Shown in pieces: positions 9,856 to 18,065 of a DNA stretch of 64,000 bases (position 1 is its first letter; the number at the start of each line of letters is the position of its first letter). The DNA is from Vibrio profundi (GTDB taxonomy: Bacteria; Pseudomonadota; Gammaproteobacteria; Enterobacterales; Vibrionaceae): the NCBI RefSeq assembly GCF_005281835.1, contig NZ_RZIS01000001.1, positions 848,351-912,350 of the forward strand. Direction: 5' to 3'. The translations under genes and the position numbers were made by a program. Under the pieces are notes generated by a model, which saw nothing but the letters and a program-made list of their open reading frames with translations, was not told the DNA's origin and ran no database searches.

Positions 9856-10218
9856 ATGAGAACAGAGTTATACAAAGAGTTTATGTTTGAAGCCGCGCAC
9901 CATTTACCACATGTGCCTGAAGGTCATAAGTGTGGTCGCCTGCATGGACACTCTTTTCTTGTTCGCTTATATGTTGAAGGTGAAGTGGATCCACATACAG
10001 GTTGGGTTATCGACTTTTCAGAAATCAAAGCCGCATTCAAACCTATTTACAATCGTTTAGATCACTACTACTTGAATGATATTGAAGGTCTTGAGAACCC
10101 AACAAGTGAAGTGCTGGCTAAGTGGATTTGGAATGAACTAAAGCCTTCTCTTCCTTTACTAAGTAAAGTAGAAATTAAAGAAACGTGTACAGCTGGTTGT
10201 ATTTACACTGGACAATAA
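9856..10218 (+). CDS. queD: 6-carboxy-5,6,7,8-tetrahydropterin synthase
   Basis: A 120-residue T-fold enzyme that converts dihydroneopterin triphosphate to 6-carboxytetrahydropterin in the queuosine (7-deazaguanine) pathway. The zinc histidines (FEAAHHLP and LHGHSF), the catalytic cysteine in [10 protein letters not shown], the DFSEIK segment, LDHYYLND and the pterin-anchoring glutamate region (NPTSE, KETCTAG) are all visible. The frame is open from 9724, but the family starts at MRTELYKEF, hence 9856. It is monocistronic, ended by the hairpin at 10232. No preQ1-type aptamer was recognised upstream. Confidence 0.95.
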   Translation: MRTELYKEFMFEAAHHLPHVPEGHKCGRLHGHSFLVRLYVEGEVDPHTGWVIDFSEIKAAFKPIYNRLDHYYLNDIEGLENPTSEVLAKWIWNELKPSLPLLSKVEIKETCTAGCIYTGQ

Positions 10219-10231
10219 GCATCAGTTTGTT

Positions 10232-10263
10232 AAAAAGCGCCTCATATGAAGGCGCTTTTTTTG
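10232..10263 (+). terminator. queD terminator
   Basis: AAAAAGCGCCT, a short loop, AGGCGCTTTTTTT. Strong stem with T tract, 14 bases after the queD stop. Confidence 0.9.
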
Positions 10264-10392
10264 TATTTGAATTAGAGTATTCGGTTTGCGGATTGCTTTA
10301 TCTCTAAGTATTCACCCTTTGAATTTTAATGTGCTCGCAAGGGTATACCTATATAAAAAATTAAGGCGCATATTAATTTCTCGTCATTTCGA

Positions 10393-10453
10393 GCTTCGTT
10401 AGAGTTGCATTCATGAGCGTGTTAGTTAAGATGAATGAGCCTCTAACGGAGAG
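10393..10453. repeat. Imperfect palindromic intergenic element
   Basis: GCTTCGTTAGAG at 10393 is mirrored by CTCTAACGGAG at 10441, and inner GCATTCAT by ATGAATG, giving a long interrupted stem flanked by CGTCATTTCGAG and by GAAGGATCTGC. This looks like one copy of a dispersed Vibrio intergenic repeat that folds as RNA. Only a genome-wide count could confirm it. Confidence 0.45.
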
Positions 10454-10516
10454 GTAATTTAGCCGAAGGATCTGCTATACGTAATTAAAATGGAATGTGA
10501 CTAACTGGACACATAC

Positions 10517-10696
10517 ATGACATTCAAAATCACAACCCCAATCATTGAACCTACGGAAGGTTCGCCACACGCAACAACTTCTGTTTCAAACACACCTGAT
10601 CTACTTTCTTTTGTTATATTACACCTCAACGCTCTACGTCAGTTCTTTACCCAAGATAACGCCCGTTATCGTTCCTATCTGAGTTTTTCATACTGA
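10517..10696 (+). CDS. Possible 59-aa small protein upstream of the permease
   Basis: An open frame from ATG 10517 to TGA 10694-10696, encoding a Thr/Pro-rich start (MTFKITTPIIEPTEG) and a Phe/Leu/Arg-rich end. No clear Shine-Dalgarno sequence precedes it and no family was recognised. The surrounding 500 bases hold no other gene. It may be chance, a leader peptide for the permease 68 bases downstream, or a remnant. Confidence 0.25.
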   Translation: MTFKITTPIIEPTEGSPHATTSVSNTPDLLSFVILHLNALRQFFTQDNARYRSYLSFSY

Positions 10697-10764
10697 ACTT
10701 TAATGAATTTCGCCACGCGGTGATTTCTCATATTTCTAATCCATAAAAAATTAAGTTGAAGAAA

Positions 10765-11919
10765 ATGAATACTAAGATGATAGGGAGCTCCCTAATTATT
10801 TCTGGTACCGCTTTAGGTGCTGGAATGCTCGCAATTCCAATGGTCCTTGCACAGTTTGGCTTACTGTACGGCTCATTACTGATGGTGCTAATTTGTTTTG
10901 GTACTACTTACGCCGCATTGCTATTGCTTGAAGCGACGATCAAATCGGATGGTGGCTTAGGCTTAAACTCCATTTCTCGAAAAATTTTAGGTAAGGGCGG
11001 TCAGTTAATTACCAACGGTTTACTGTACGCGTTACTGATTTGCCTACTGATGGCTTATATTCTGGGCGCAGGGGATTTGCTCAGTAAGCTGGTGTCGAAT
11101 TTCGGTATTGAACTGAGCCAGCAGCATAGCCAAATTCTATTTACTTTGGTTGCTGGTGGTGTGGTCGCTGCTGGTACAGGGGTAGTAGACAAGCTTAACC
11201 GTTTACTGTTTTTTGTCATGATTGCGAGTCTATTTTTGACGTTGACTTTCTTGGCTCCAGATATGTCCATCACGAACTTACAACAGGTCACGAATGATGA
11301 TCATGTTGATCTAATTAAAACCAGTGCGATTTTGTTTACGAGTTTCGGTTTCATGGTCGTGATCCCTTCTCTGGTTTCTTATAATCATGAAGCAACAGAT
11401 AAGCAGCTAAGAAATATGGTTATCGTTGGTTCACTGATCCCATTAGTGTGTTACTTATTCTGGCTATTTGCGGTTGTGGGTAATTTAGAACCTGAGCAAA
11501 TTCGTAACTTTAGCAACGTTTCTGATTTAATGGCGGTTTTTGAAGAACGTGCACCTTGGATCGGCTACGTCCTGACGGCGTTTACGGGTTTAGCATTACT
11601 GACGTCATTCTTTGGGGTGGCGATGGCTCTATTTAATCAGAATCGTGACGCCTTCAACCAAAACCGAGCAGTTACGTACGTGATTAGCTTTATTCTTCCT
11701 TTAGTGGGCTCATTATTAGCCGCGGATAAGTTTTTGGCAGTGCTGAGTTATGCTGGCATCATCTTAGTGTTCTTAGCCGTGTTCATCCCGTTGATCATGG
11801 TCTACAAACTGAGATTCATGAAAGTTGAAGCTGGGCGTTACCAAGCGGAGGGGGGCGACGTAATGTTGGTATTCTCACTCGTCTTCGGTAGCTTCTTGCT
11901 GGTGACACAGGTTATGTGA
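10765..11919 (+). CDS. Aromatic amino acid permease (TyrP/Mtr type, HAAAP family)
   Basis: A 384-residue inner-membrane protein with about eleven hydrophobic helices. The N-terminal signature GSSLIISGTALGAGMLAIP is that of the hydroxy/aromatic amino acid permease family (E. coli TyrP, Mtr, TnaB), which imports tyrosine or tryptophan with protons. A TTG at 10756 extends the frame by three codons; the ATG at 10765 is chosen. No TyrR box (TGTAAA-N6-TTTACA) could be found just upstream. Which aromatic amino acid it carries is not readable from motifs. A terminator follows directly. Confidence 0.88.
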   Translation: MNTKMIGSSLIISGTALGAGMLAIPMVLAQFGLLYGSLLMVLICFGTTYAALLLLEATIKSDGGLGLNSISRKILGKGGQLITNGLLYALLICLLMAYILGAGDLLSKLVSNFGIELSQQHSQILFTLVAGGVVAAGTGVVDKLNRLLFFVMIASLFLTLTFLAPDMSITNLQQVTNDDHVDLIKTSAILFTSFGFMVVIPSLVSYNHEATDKQLRNMVIVGSLIPLVCYLFWLFAVVGNLEPEQIRNFSNVSDLMAVFEERAPWIGYVLTAFTGLALLTSFFGVAMALFNQNRDAFNQNRAVTYVISFILPLVGSLLAADKFLAVLSYAGIILVFLAVFIPLIMVYKLRFMKVEAGRYQAEGGDVMLVFSLVFGSFLLVTQVM

Positions 11920-11936
11920 TTGAATTAAATCAGATC

Positions 11937-11967
11937 AAAAAAAGGAACGCATGAGCGTTCCTTTTTA
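11937..11967. terminator. Bidirectional terminator between the permease gene and sdaA
   Basis: AAAAAAAGGAACGC, loop ATGA, GCGTTCCTTTTTA: an 8-bp stem with A and T tracts on both sides, for the converging permease and sdaA transcripts. Confidence 0.9.
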
Positions 11968-11980
11968 ATATCGGCTGCTA

Positions 11981-13342
11981 TTAGCAGACGACTTTAATCG
12001 CAAGGCCACCTTGAGAGGTTTCACGGTATTTGGCATTCATGTCTTTACCTGTTTCTAGCATAGTTTCGATAACCTTATCTAGAGATACAGTAGGAGCAGA
12101 AGAACGACGTAGTGCCATGCGAGTCGAGTTGATCGCTTTCACTGCCGCGATACCGTTACGCTCGATACATGGTACTTGTACTTGGCCAGCAACTGGGTCA
12201 CACGTTAGACCTAGGTTGTGTTCCATCGCGATTTCCGCAGCCATACATACTTGCTCTGGGCTACCACCCATAAGCTCAGCAAGGCCTGCCGCTGCCATAG
12301 AACATGCTACGCCTACTTCACCCTGACAGCCAACTTCCGCACCAGAGATAGAAGCGTTACGCTTGTATAGACCACCGATCGCGCCAGAAGCTGCGAAGTA
12401 ACGGATGTAGTCTTTCTCTGTTACCGTTTGAATGAACTTGTCGTAGTAAGCCAGTACCGCAGGGATGATGCCACATGCACCGTTGGTTGGTGCGGTGACT
12501 ACACGGCCGCCGGCAGCGTTTTCTTCATTAACGGCAAAAGCGAACATGTTTACCCAGTCAACCACTGTCATAGGATCGTTAGTGGTTTTTTCTGATGTCA
12601 TTAGCTGTTGACGTAGTGCCGCAGCACGACGAGGTACACGCAGAGGACCAGGCAGGATACCTTCAGTATTCATGCCGCGATCCATACATTCGCGCATCGT
12701 TTTCCAAATGTTAGCGAAGTAAGTTCGTGATTCTTCATCCGAGTGAAGTGCTTTTTGGTTTTCCATTACTAGTGTGCTAATTGATAAGCCACTGTCTTTA
12801 CATTGGTTAACCAACTCTTCAGCCGTTGTAAATTCGTATGGTGCTTTAATTGGGTTTTCTTCATCTTTGCCGAAGTTCTCTTCGTCAACGATAAAACCAC
12901 CACCAATAGAGTAGTAAGTCTTAGAGTAAGCTTTCTCTTCACCAATCCAAGCATGGATTTGCATGCCGTTTTCGTGAAGCTCTAAGTTAGTAGTATGGAA
13001 GTTCATACCGCCGTCTTTTGGGAAAGAAACTGTATGACAGTGCATACCAACTGGAAGGCGTTCTGTTTCTTCTACACGAGCGATGAAACCCGCAATAGAA
13101 TCGATATCTACTTTCTCAGGGGTATTGCCTGCAAGACCCATAATAATAGCGATATCAGTGTGGTGACCTTTCCCTGTCAGTGATAGCGATCCATAAACGT
13201 CCACGGTGATCTTAGTAATGTCGCGCAATTTTCCCATTGCACGTAGGTCATCAATAAATTCTTTACCCGCTTTCATTGGTCCAACTGTGTGTGAGCTCGA
13301 TGGACCAACACCGATTTTATAGATATCAAATACACTAATCAT
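11981..13342 (-). CDS. sdaA: L-serine ammonia-lyase (single-chain, iron-sulphur type)
   Basis: A 453-residue enzyme that deaminates L-serine to pyruvate and ammonia using a [4Fe-4S] cluster. The N-terminal beta domain begins [23 protein letters not shown]; the catalytic alpha domain has the glycine-rich [12 protein letters not shown] and the cluster cysteines in [11 protein letters not shown] and [13 protein letters not shown], plus a cysteine at the very C terminus, as is usual for this single-chain type. It starts 119 bases after the serine transporter gene and is transcribed with it. GAGG lies eight bases before the ATG. Together they form a serine uptake and catabolism operon. Confidence 0.96.
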   Translation of the reverse strand: MISVFDIYKIGVGPSSSHTVGPMKAGKEFIDDLRAMGKLRDITKITVDVYGSLSLTGKGHHTDIAIIMGLAGNTPEKVDIDSIAGFIARVEETERLPVGMHCHTVSFPKDGGMNFHTTNLELHENGMQIHAWIGEEKAYSKTYYSIGGGFIVDEENFGKDEENPIKAPYEFTTAEELVNQCKDSGLSISTLVMENQKALHSDEESRTYFANIWKTMRECMDRGMNTEGILPGPLRVPRRAAALRQQLMTSEKTTNDPMTVVDWVNMFAFAVNEENAAGGRVVTAPTNGACGIIPAVLAYYDKFIQTVTEKDYIRYFAASGAIGGLYKRNASISGAEVGCQGEVGVACSMAAAGLAELMGGSPEQVCMAAEIAMEHNLGLTCDPVAGQVQVPCIERNGIAAVKAINSTRMALRRSSAPTVSLDKVIETMLETGKDMNAKYRETSQGGLAIKVVC

Positions 13343-13362
13343 AGTGACTACCTCAAAAGAGA

Positions 13363-13389
13363 GCCCCCCGAACTAAGAGGGAGGCTCAT
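13363..13389 (-). promoter_or_regulatory. Intercistronic hairpin between sdaC and sdaA
   Basis: On the minus strand GAGCCTCCCTC pairs with GGGGGGCTC and is followed by TCTTTTGAGG, which holds the sdaA ribosome binding site. It may be a partial terminator that lowers sdaA relative to sdaC, or an mRNA-stabilising element. Confidence 0.5.
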
Positions 13390-13422
13390 TTATTATCATT
13401 ATATTTTGTGCTTAATCTCTGC

Positions 13423-13447
13423 TTATAAGACTTTATCTGTCTTATAA
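13423..13447. repeat. 9-bp inverted repeat just after sdaC
   Basis: TTATAAGAC, seven-base loop, GTCTTATAA; perfectly paired and 14 bases past the sdaC stop codon. No T tract follows, so it is not a classic terminator. Confidence 0.45.
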
Positions 13448-13461
13448 AAAGTGAGTTGAGA

Positions 13462-14715
13462 TTAAAGAGCGCCGTAGATTACAGAACTAATTGCCGCAAG
13501 ACCACAGATAGCTGTAAAGATTTGTACAGGTGCTGAAGTTTTGTACTTAGCCATCGCTGGAACCTTGTTCATTGCGAATACAGGCATTAGGAACAGGATA
13601 GCTGCAATCATTGGAGCACCCATTGTCTCAATCATACCTAGGATGCTTGGGTTAACTACCGCAACAATCCAAGTAGTCACAACGATGAACGCTAGAGACA
13701 TTTTTTCAATCTTGCTTACTGGAGTTTCAGAGCGAGACTTGATTAGGCCAACTAGACCTTCGTGTGCACCTAGGAAGTGACCGAAGTAGCTAGAAGTGAT
13801 TGCTGCGAACGCTACAAGAGGACCCATGTAAGAAATCAGTGGAGACTCGTGAACGTTAGCTAGGTAAGAAAGAACAGAGATGTTTTGCTCTTGTGCTGTT
13901 GCTAGTTGCTCTGGAGACAGAGAAAGAACAACAGAGAATACGAAGAACATTACAAAACCCATTAGCATCATTGCCGCGCCGCCAGTGATTTTGTCAGTTT
14001 TCTTAACTGCGTCTTCACCGTACACACGACGTTGTTCTTTAGAGAACTGAGAAATGATTGGGCTGTGGTTGAAAGAGAATACGATGATTGGGATTGCAAG
14101 CCATACGATTGAAGGCATTGCAGACCACTCTGGAGAAACTTCCATCATAGAAGTGTTCCAATCAGGTACTAGGTAGAAAGACAGAGCAAGCAGAATGAAT
14201 ACTAGAGGGTAAACCATCGCTGATGTTGCTTTAAGCATTAGCTCTTTACCAAACACTACACCCGCAGTCATAGCAGCGATTAAGCAACCAGACAGTAACC
14301 AGCGAGGAATTGATTCCATGCCCATTTGGTTAACTAGGAAAGAGTCAACTGTGTTTGTGATGCCGACACCATAGATTAGAACGATTGGGTAGATAGCGAA
14401 GAAGTAAGCGAAAGTAATAAGGTTTGCGCCAGTCTTACCGAAGTGTTCTTCAACAGTGTCAGTGATATCTGCATCTGGGTTTTTAGCAGACAGTACGAAA
14501 CGAGCTAGAGACTTGTGAGCGAACCAAGTCATTGGTGCTGCAATTAGGGCTAGGATAACTAATGGCCAAAAACCGCCAGCGCCAGCTTTAATTGGAAGGA
14601 ATAGTACACCAGCACCAACAGCGGTACCGAAAAGTGAAAGACACCAAGTGAAATCTTTATAATTCCACTTCGAAGCGGATAGTTCGGCATTTGCCGAAGA
14701 AGTTGTTGTGTTCAT
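13462..14715 (-). CDS. sdaC: Serine/proton symporter (HAAAP family, SdaC-like)
   Basis: A 417-residue inner-membrane protein with eleven hydrophobic helices. The signature SLFGTAVGAGVLFLPIKAG places it in the SdaC/TdcC branch. The segment FSFNHSPIISQFSKEQR is also characteristic of SdaC. Being in an operon with the serine deaminase makes serine the likely cargo; SdaC-type carriers move it with protons. The start at 14715 follows a GAG about nine bases upstream. The promoter must lie in the long stretch 14716-15024. Confidence 0.92.
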   Translation of the reverse strand: MNTTTSSANAELSASKWNYKDFTWCLSLFGTAVGAGVLFLPIKAGAGGFWPLVILALIAAPMTWFAHKSLARFVLSAKNPDADITDTVEEHFGKTGANLITFAYFFAIYPIVLIYGVGITNTVDSFLVNQMGMESIPRWLLSGCLIAAMTAGVVFGKELMLKATSAMVYPLVFILLALSFYLVPDWNTSMMEVSPEWSAMPSIVWLAIPIIVFSFNHSPIISQFSKEQRRVYGEDAVKKTDKITGGAAMMLMGFVMFFVFSVVLSLSPEQLATAQEQNISVLSYLANVHESPLISYMGPLVAFAAITSSYFGHFLGAHEGLVGLIKSRSETPVSKIEKMSLAFIVVTTWIVAVVNPSILGMIETMGAPMIAAILFLMPVFAMNKVPAMAKYKTSAPVQIFTAICGLAAISSVIYGAL

Positions 14716-15024
14716 GTTAAATTACTCATTTTTTGGGAACAGGAAATAAGTCGAGGTCTATTTTGCAGGATTTTGTTCGGGCGAAAATAGATCTAAATCA
14801 TGTAATGAAACGGCCGTGTATATGATATTCCAAAAACAAATTTTTGATCACGAAAATGATGTGCCACAGGTGATTTCTAATAATGCTTGAGATTAGTTTT
14901 AGTAATGCGAGGCATAAAAAAGATTAGTTTCATATGAAGGAAACGATTGCGCAGATTTCTATTAATTATTCTATTTTATGGAGAAATTGAGAGTTGTTTA
15001 CAAGGTGTTATCGAAGGGTTGTTT
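14716..15024. other. Gene-free stretch holding the sdaC promoter region
   Basis: 309 bases between the sdaC start and the Nudix gene stop, AT-rich. No small gene, strong hairpin or repeat was seen. The palindromic TGATCA near 14850 is too weak a match to call a CRP site. It presumably holds the sdaC-sdaA promoter. Confidence 0.5.
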
Positions 15025-15624
15025 TTATGTGCTCGGTTTCATCAATTGTTGTTGCAGAGATTGGATGATTTGCGCCGTCATCCCCCAAATTAGATGTTCG
15101 TTAAACGGAATAGCAAACACACGATGACGGAATTTTTTTAGAGGAAACATGTAGCTGAAGAGTTTGTTACGGTCTAAAACGTGCTCTGCAGGCACCTCAA
15201 AAACGGATTCAACTTCATTAAAGTCGATAGTGACTTGATAATTTGGGTCTACCATCGCGACGACGGGAGTGACCGAAAAGTGGCTTATGGTGTGAATTTC
15301 TGGAAGTTGGCCAACAATTTTCACTTGGTTTGGCTCAATCCCCACTTCTTCTTCAAGTTCTCTTAGCGCGGTAATTTGCAGAGATTGATCGCTTGGCTCG
15401 AATTTTCCACCGGGAAAGCTGACTTGGCCAGGGTGATGTTTGAGGTGTTCAGCACGTTTCGTAAAGATGATTTGCAGACCGTTGTCGCGCTCCACTAAAC
15501 CGATCAACACCGCGGCTTTTCTTAATCTCGCATTATCAAGGTGGGCCACTCTTTGCATAGACTCAGGATGATAAGCAATTGTGTTTTTAAGTTGAAAATT
15601 TTGTAGGAAGTCGAGTTTATTCAT
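15025..15624 (-). CDS. nudL: Nudix hydrolase, CoA-pyrophosphatase (NudL/YeaB) type
   Basis: A 199-residue Nudix protein. The Nudix box reads GGKFEPSD...ALRELEEEVGI, and the preceding HHPGQVSFPGG is the LLTxRSA/PGQ-type motif typical of the CoA-diphosphatase branch. That branch splits coenzyme A and its derivatives into adenosine 3',5'-bisphosphate and phosphopantetheine. Usual length for NudL is about 190 residues. It is transcribed alone, away from the H-NOX operon. Substrate is inferred from the family only. Confidence 0.82.
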   Translation of the reverse strand: MNKLDFLQNFQLKNTIAYHPESMQRVAHLDNARLRKAAVLIGLVERDNGLQIIFTKRAEHLKHHPGQVSFPGGKFEPSDQSLQITALRELEEEVGIEPNQVKIVGQLPEIHTISHFSVTPVVAMVDPNYQVTIDFNEVESVFEVPAEHVLDRNKLFSYMFPLKKFRHRVFAIPFNEHLIWGMTAQIIQSLQQQLMKPST

Positions 15625-15791
15625 ATTCTCACTTTGATTGACTTAAAACGTGGTGTGTAGCGACTACTAATAAAATACTTAACGTCAATAAAAATAAGTG
15701 TAGGTCAGAATTTAAGTTTGGGCACCAAGTATTTGAAAATAGAGAAGAGTTAGCTCATTCTTAAATGGCAATGTTCTTAGGAGAGCGTGAG

Positions 15792-16331
15792 ATGAAAGGA
15801 ATCATATTTACCGAGTTTCTAGAGTTGGTTGAAAATAAGTTTGGATTAGAAGTGCTCAATGATGTGCTTGAAATGTCAGAAGATGAAGGGGTTTATACCT
15901 CTGTCGGCAGTTACGATCATCGTAATCTAGTCAAAATGATTATCAATTTGAGTAAAAAGACAGAAATAGAGCCTGCCACTTTGCAAAGAGTGTTTGGGGA
16001 ATCCGTGTTTAAGAACTTACTCTCTACTTTGCCGGATCACGCGAGCATCAAAGACAGCAACACTACCTTTCAGTTTGTCCGTCACGTAGAAGAATACATC
16101 CACGTAGAAGTCAAAAAGCTCTACCCAGACGCTGAGCCTCCCGCCTTTGACTTTATTGCTCAAGACGAAGCTAGCCTAGAATTTGATTATAAAAGCGCTC
16201 GGTGTATGTCGCATGTTTGCCTTGGGCTGCTAGAAGGGTGTGCCAACTATTTCGATGAATCCCTAGAAATAGCCATGAATCCACAGAATTCGGATGAAAG
16301 CGTTGTCCGATTCAACCTTAAATTAGTGTAA
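15792..16331 (+). CDS. hnoX: H-NOX haem nitric-oxide sensor
   Basis: A 179-residue haem-NO/oxygen-binding protein. The proximal haem histidine is likely His104 in YIHVEVKKLYPDAEPP, and the porphyrin-clamping YxSxR motif is present as Y133-K-S-A-R137. In Vibrio and Shewanella stand-alone H-NOX proteins bind NO and control a partner histidine kinase. The start at 15792 follows AGGAGA with a seven-base spacer; the open frame begins nine codons earlier. The kinase gene follows after five bases, so the two are co-transcribed. Confidence 0.93.
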   Translation: MKGIIFTEFLELVENKFGLEVLNDVLEMSEDEGVYTSVGSYDHRNLVKMIINLSKKTEIEPATLQRVFGESVFKNLLSTLPDHASIKDSNTTFQFVRHVEEYIHVEVKKLYPDAEPPAFDFIAQDEASLEFDYKSARCMSHVCLGLLEGCANYFDESLEIAMNPQNSDESVVRFNLKLV

Positions 16332-16336
16332 GTGTT

Positions 16337-18034
16337 ATGTCTTTAGTAACGGCATTAGAGCGAAAGATAAGCCGAGAGATTGCAGCTAGAAAAGAAGCAG
16401 AGCGCTTGCTTGAACAGAAAAGCTTGGAGCTATTCGAAGCCAATCAGCACCTTGAATTGGCACTTAAGCAACTAGAAAAAACCTCGAAAGAGAATCTCAA
16501 GAAAATTGAGTTTCAGGAACAAATAGACAGCTTGCTGATTGAGTTTGGGCGTTCGTGCTTGCGTGGCGACTTGGATGACGTAATGTTATCTGAAGTGACG
16601 CAACGCATTAAAACCAGTGATTTTATCGAGCTGAGTCGTTTGATATTGCCTAAGGGCTTTCTGCCTGAATTGAGTAAATCTGATTTTGGTGATCTAGATT
16701 TAGACGGCGTGGTGTTAGATACCACAGCGCCAGTATGGCAGGACAACTTGCTCACCATGCCTCTCGAAATCGAACAAGTCGTTATTGGCTCACTGTTGCT
16801 GAGAGTAAACTTGCCAAGCGCTGATAAGGAACTGGTTGAGAGCCAGCTATTATTGGTCACCGATTTGATCTGCGGGGTGATCACCCACCAGCTAACCAGT
16901 AATAGAAATATCGAATCACGCAGACGTGCAGAGGCCTCTGAGCGCTCGACTCGGGATTTCGTCGCGATGATCAACCATGAATTACGAACTCCACTCAATG
17001 GTTTACTTGGTAGTGCTGAGCTGCTTAATGACACATATCTGACCGATGAACAGCAGCATATGGTAGGCAACCTTACTCAATCAGGGGAGTTGCTGAGAGT
17101 CATCATTAATGACTTACTTGATTACAGTAAAATGAATGCCGGCATGTTGGAGCTGATTGAGAATAAGTTCCCGCTGGCGAACTTACGCAATACCTTGAAT
17201 GGAATATTTGTTAATCAGGCATCAGAGAAGCAGATAAACTTTGCAATCGAGGTGGACTCGGATGTCCCTAACTACTTCTTTGGTGATATTGAAAGGGTGA
17301 CTCAAATATTCGTGAATCTGATTGGTAACGCGATTAAGTTCACCGAATATGGCCAAGTAAAAGTCACAATTCGATGGCAATTTGGCATGCTGCATTGCGC
17401 GGTGGAAGACACTGGGATCGGTATTTCAGAGGGTTCACAAGACAAGTTGTTTAAGCCATTTATTCAGGCCGACCGTTCTAGCAGTCGAAATTATGAAGGA
17501 ACGGGGCTTGGCCTCGCGATTTGTAAGCAGCTCGTGGGCTTAATGAACGGCACGATTTCAGTAAAAAGTCAGCTAGGTAAGGGCACCACGTTTTTAGTTG
17601 ATATACCACTGAAAGAAATCAGTGAGGCACGAGTTCATAGCCACATCGAAAATGATTCCATGTCGGAAGTCGGGCTATCACTGATTCAAGTGCTGGTGGT
17701 TGATGATATTAAAATGAATCAGATCATCATTCAGCAAATGCTTGGGAAAATGGATATTACTCCGGGCGTTGCTGAAAACGGTGTCGAAGGCGTAGAACAG
17801 GCAAATGGTCATTATTACGACATTGTATTTATGGATTGTCGGATGCCGATCATGGATGGCTTTGAAGCGACGAAACAGCTCAGAGAAGAAGGCTACACTC
17901 GGCCGATTATTGCGTTAACCGCAGGGACGACCATCGAAGAGCGTGAACGTTGTATCGAAGCCGGAATGGACGATATTTTGAGTAAACCTTACACGGCTGA
18001 AGATCTACGTGAAATGCTAAAAAAATGGGGATGA
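16337..18034 (+). CDS. hnoK: H-NOX-associated hybrid sensor histidine kinase (HnoK/HqsK type)
   Basis: A 565-residue soluble hybrid kinase. Residues 5-65 are a predicted coiled coil, followed by a GAF-like region without clear motifs (about 65-190). The HisKA domain has His214 in MINHELRTPLNG; the ATPase domain has N (NLIGNAIKFT), G1 (DTGIGIS) and G2 (GTGLGLAI) boxes. The C-terminal receiver domain has VDD, the phospho-acceptor Asp500 (MDCRMPIMDG) and the switch lysine in SKPYT. No membrane segment is present, as expected for a kinase that takes its signal from cytosolic H-NOX. In V. harveyi the homologue HqsK feeds NO into quorum-sensing phosphorelay; the output here is inferred. Confidence 0.93.
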   Translation: MSLVTALERKISREIAARKEAERLLEQKSLELFEANQHLELALKQLEKTSKENLKKIEFQEQIDSLLIEFGRSCLRGDLDDVMLSEVTQRIKTSDFIELSRLILPKGFLPELSKSDFGDLDLDGVVLDTTAPVWQDNLLTMPLEIEQVVIGSLLLRVNLPSADKELVESQLLLVTDLICGVITHQLTSNRNIESRRRAEASERSTRDFVAMINHELRTPLNGLLGSAELLNDTYLTDEQQHMVGNLTQSGELLRVIINDLLDYSKMNAGMLELIENKFPLANLRNTLNGIFVNQASEKQINFAIEVDSDVPNYFFGDIERVTQIFVNLIGNAIKFTEYGQVKVTIRWQFGMLHCAVEDTGIGISEGSQDKLFKPFIQADRSSSRNYEGTGLGLAICKQLVGLMNGTISVKSQLGKGTTFLVDIPLKEISEARVHSHIENDSMSEVGLSLIQVLVVDDIKMNQIIIQQMLGKMDITPGVAENGVEGVEQANGHYYDIVFMDCRMPIMDGFEATKQLREEGYTRPIIALTAGTTIEERERCIEAGMDDILSKPYTAEDLREMLKKWG

Positions 18035-18054
18035 TTTACGTCATCCCCATTTTC
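18020..18054. terminator. Terminator overlapping the hnoK stop codon, shared with pabB
   Basis: AATGGGGATGA, loop TTTACG, TCATCCCCATT: an 11-bp perfect stem flanked by AAAAA and TTTT. The hnoK stop TGA (18032-18034) is inside the stem. Confidence 0.9.
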
Positions 18055-18065
18055 AATCAACTCGC

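Noticed and set aside
14840..14870. Possible CRP site upstream of sdaC (around TGATCA)
   Set aside because: Only one half resembles TGTGA/TCACA; the match is too weak to report as a site.
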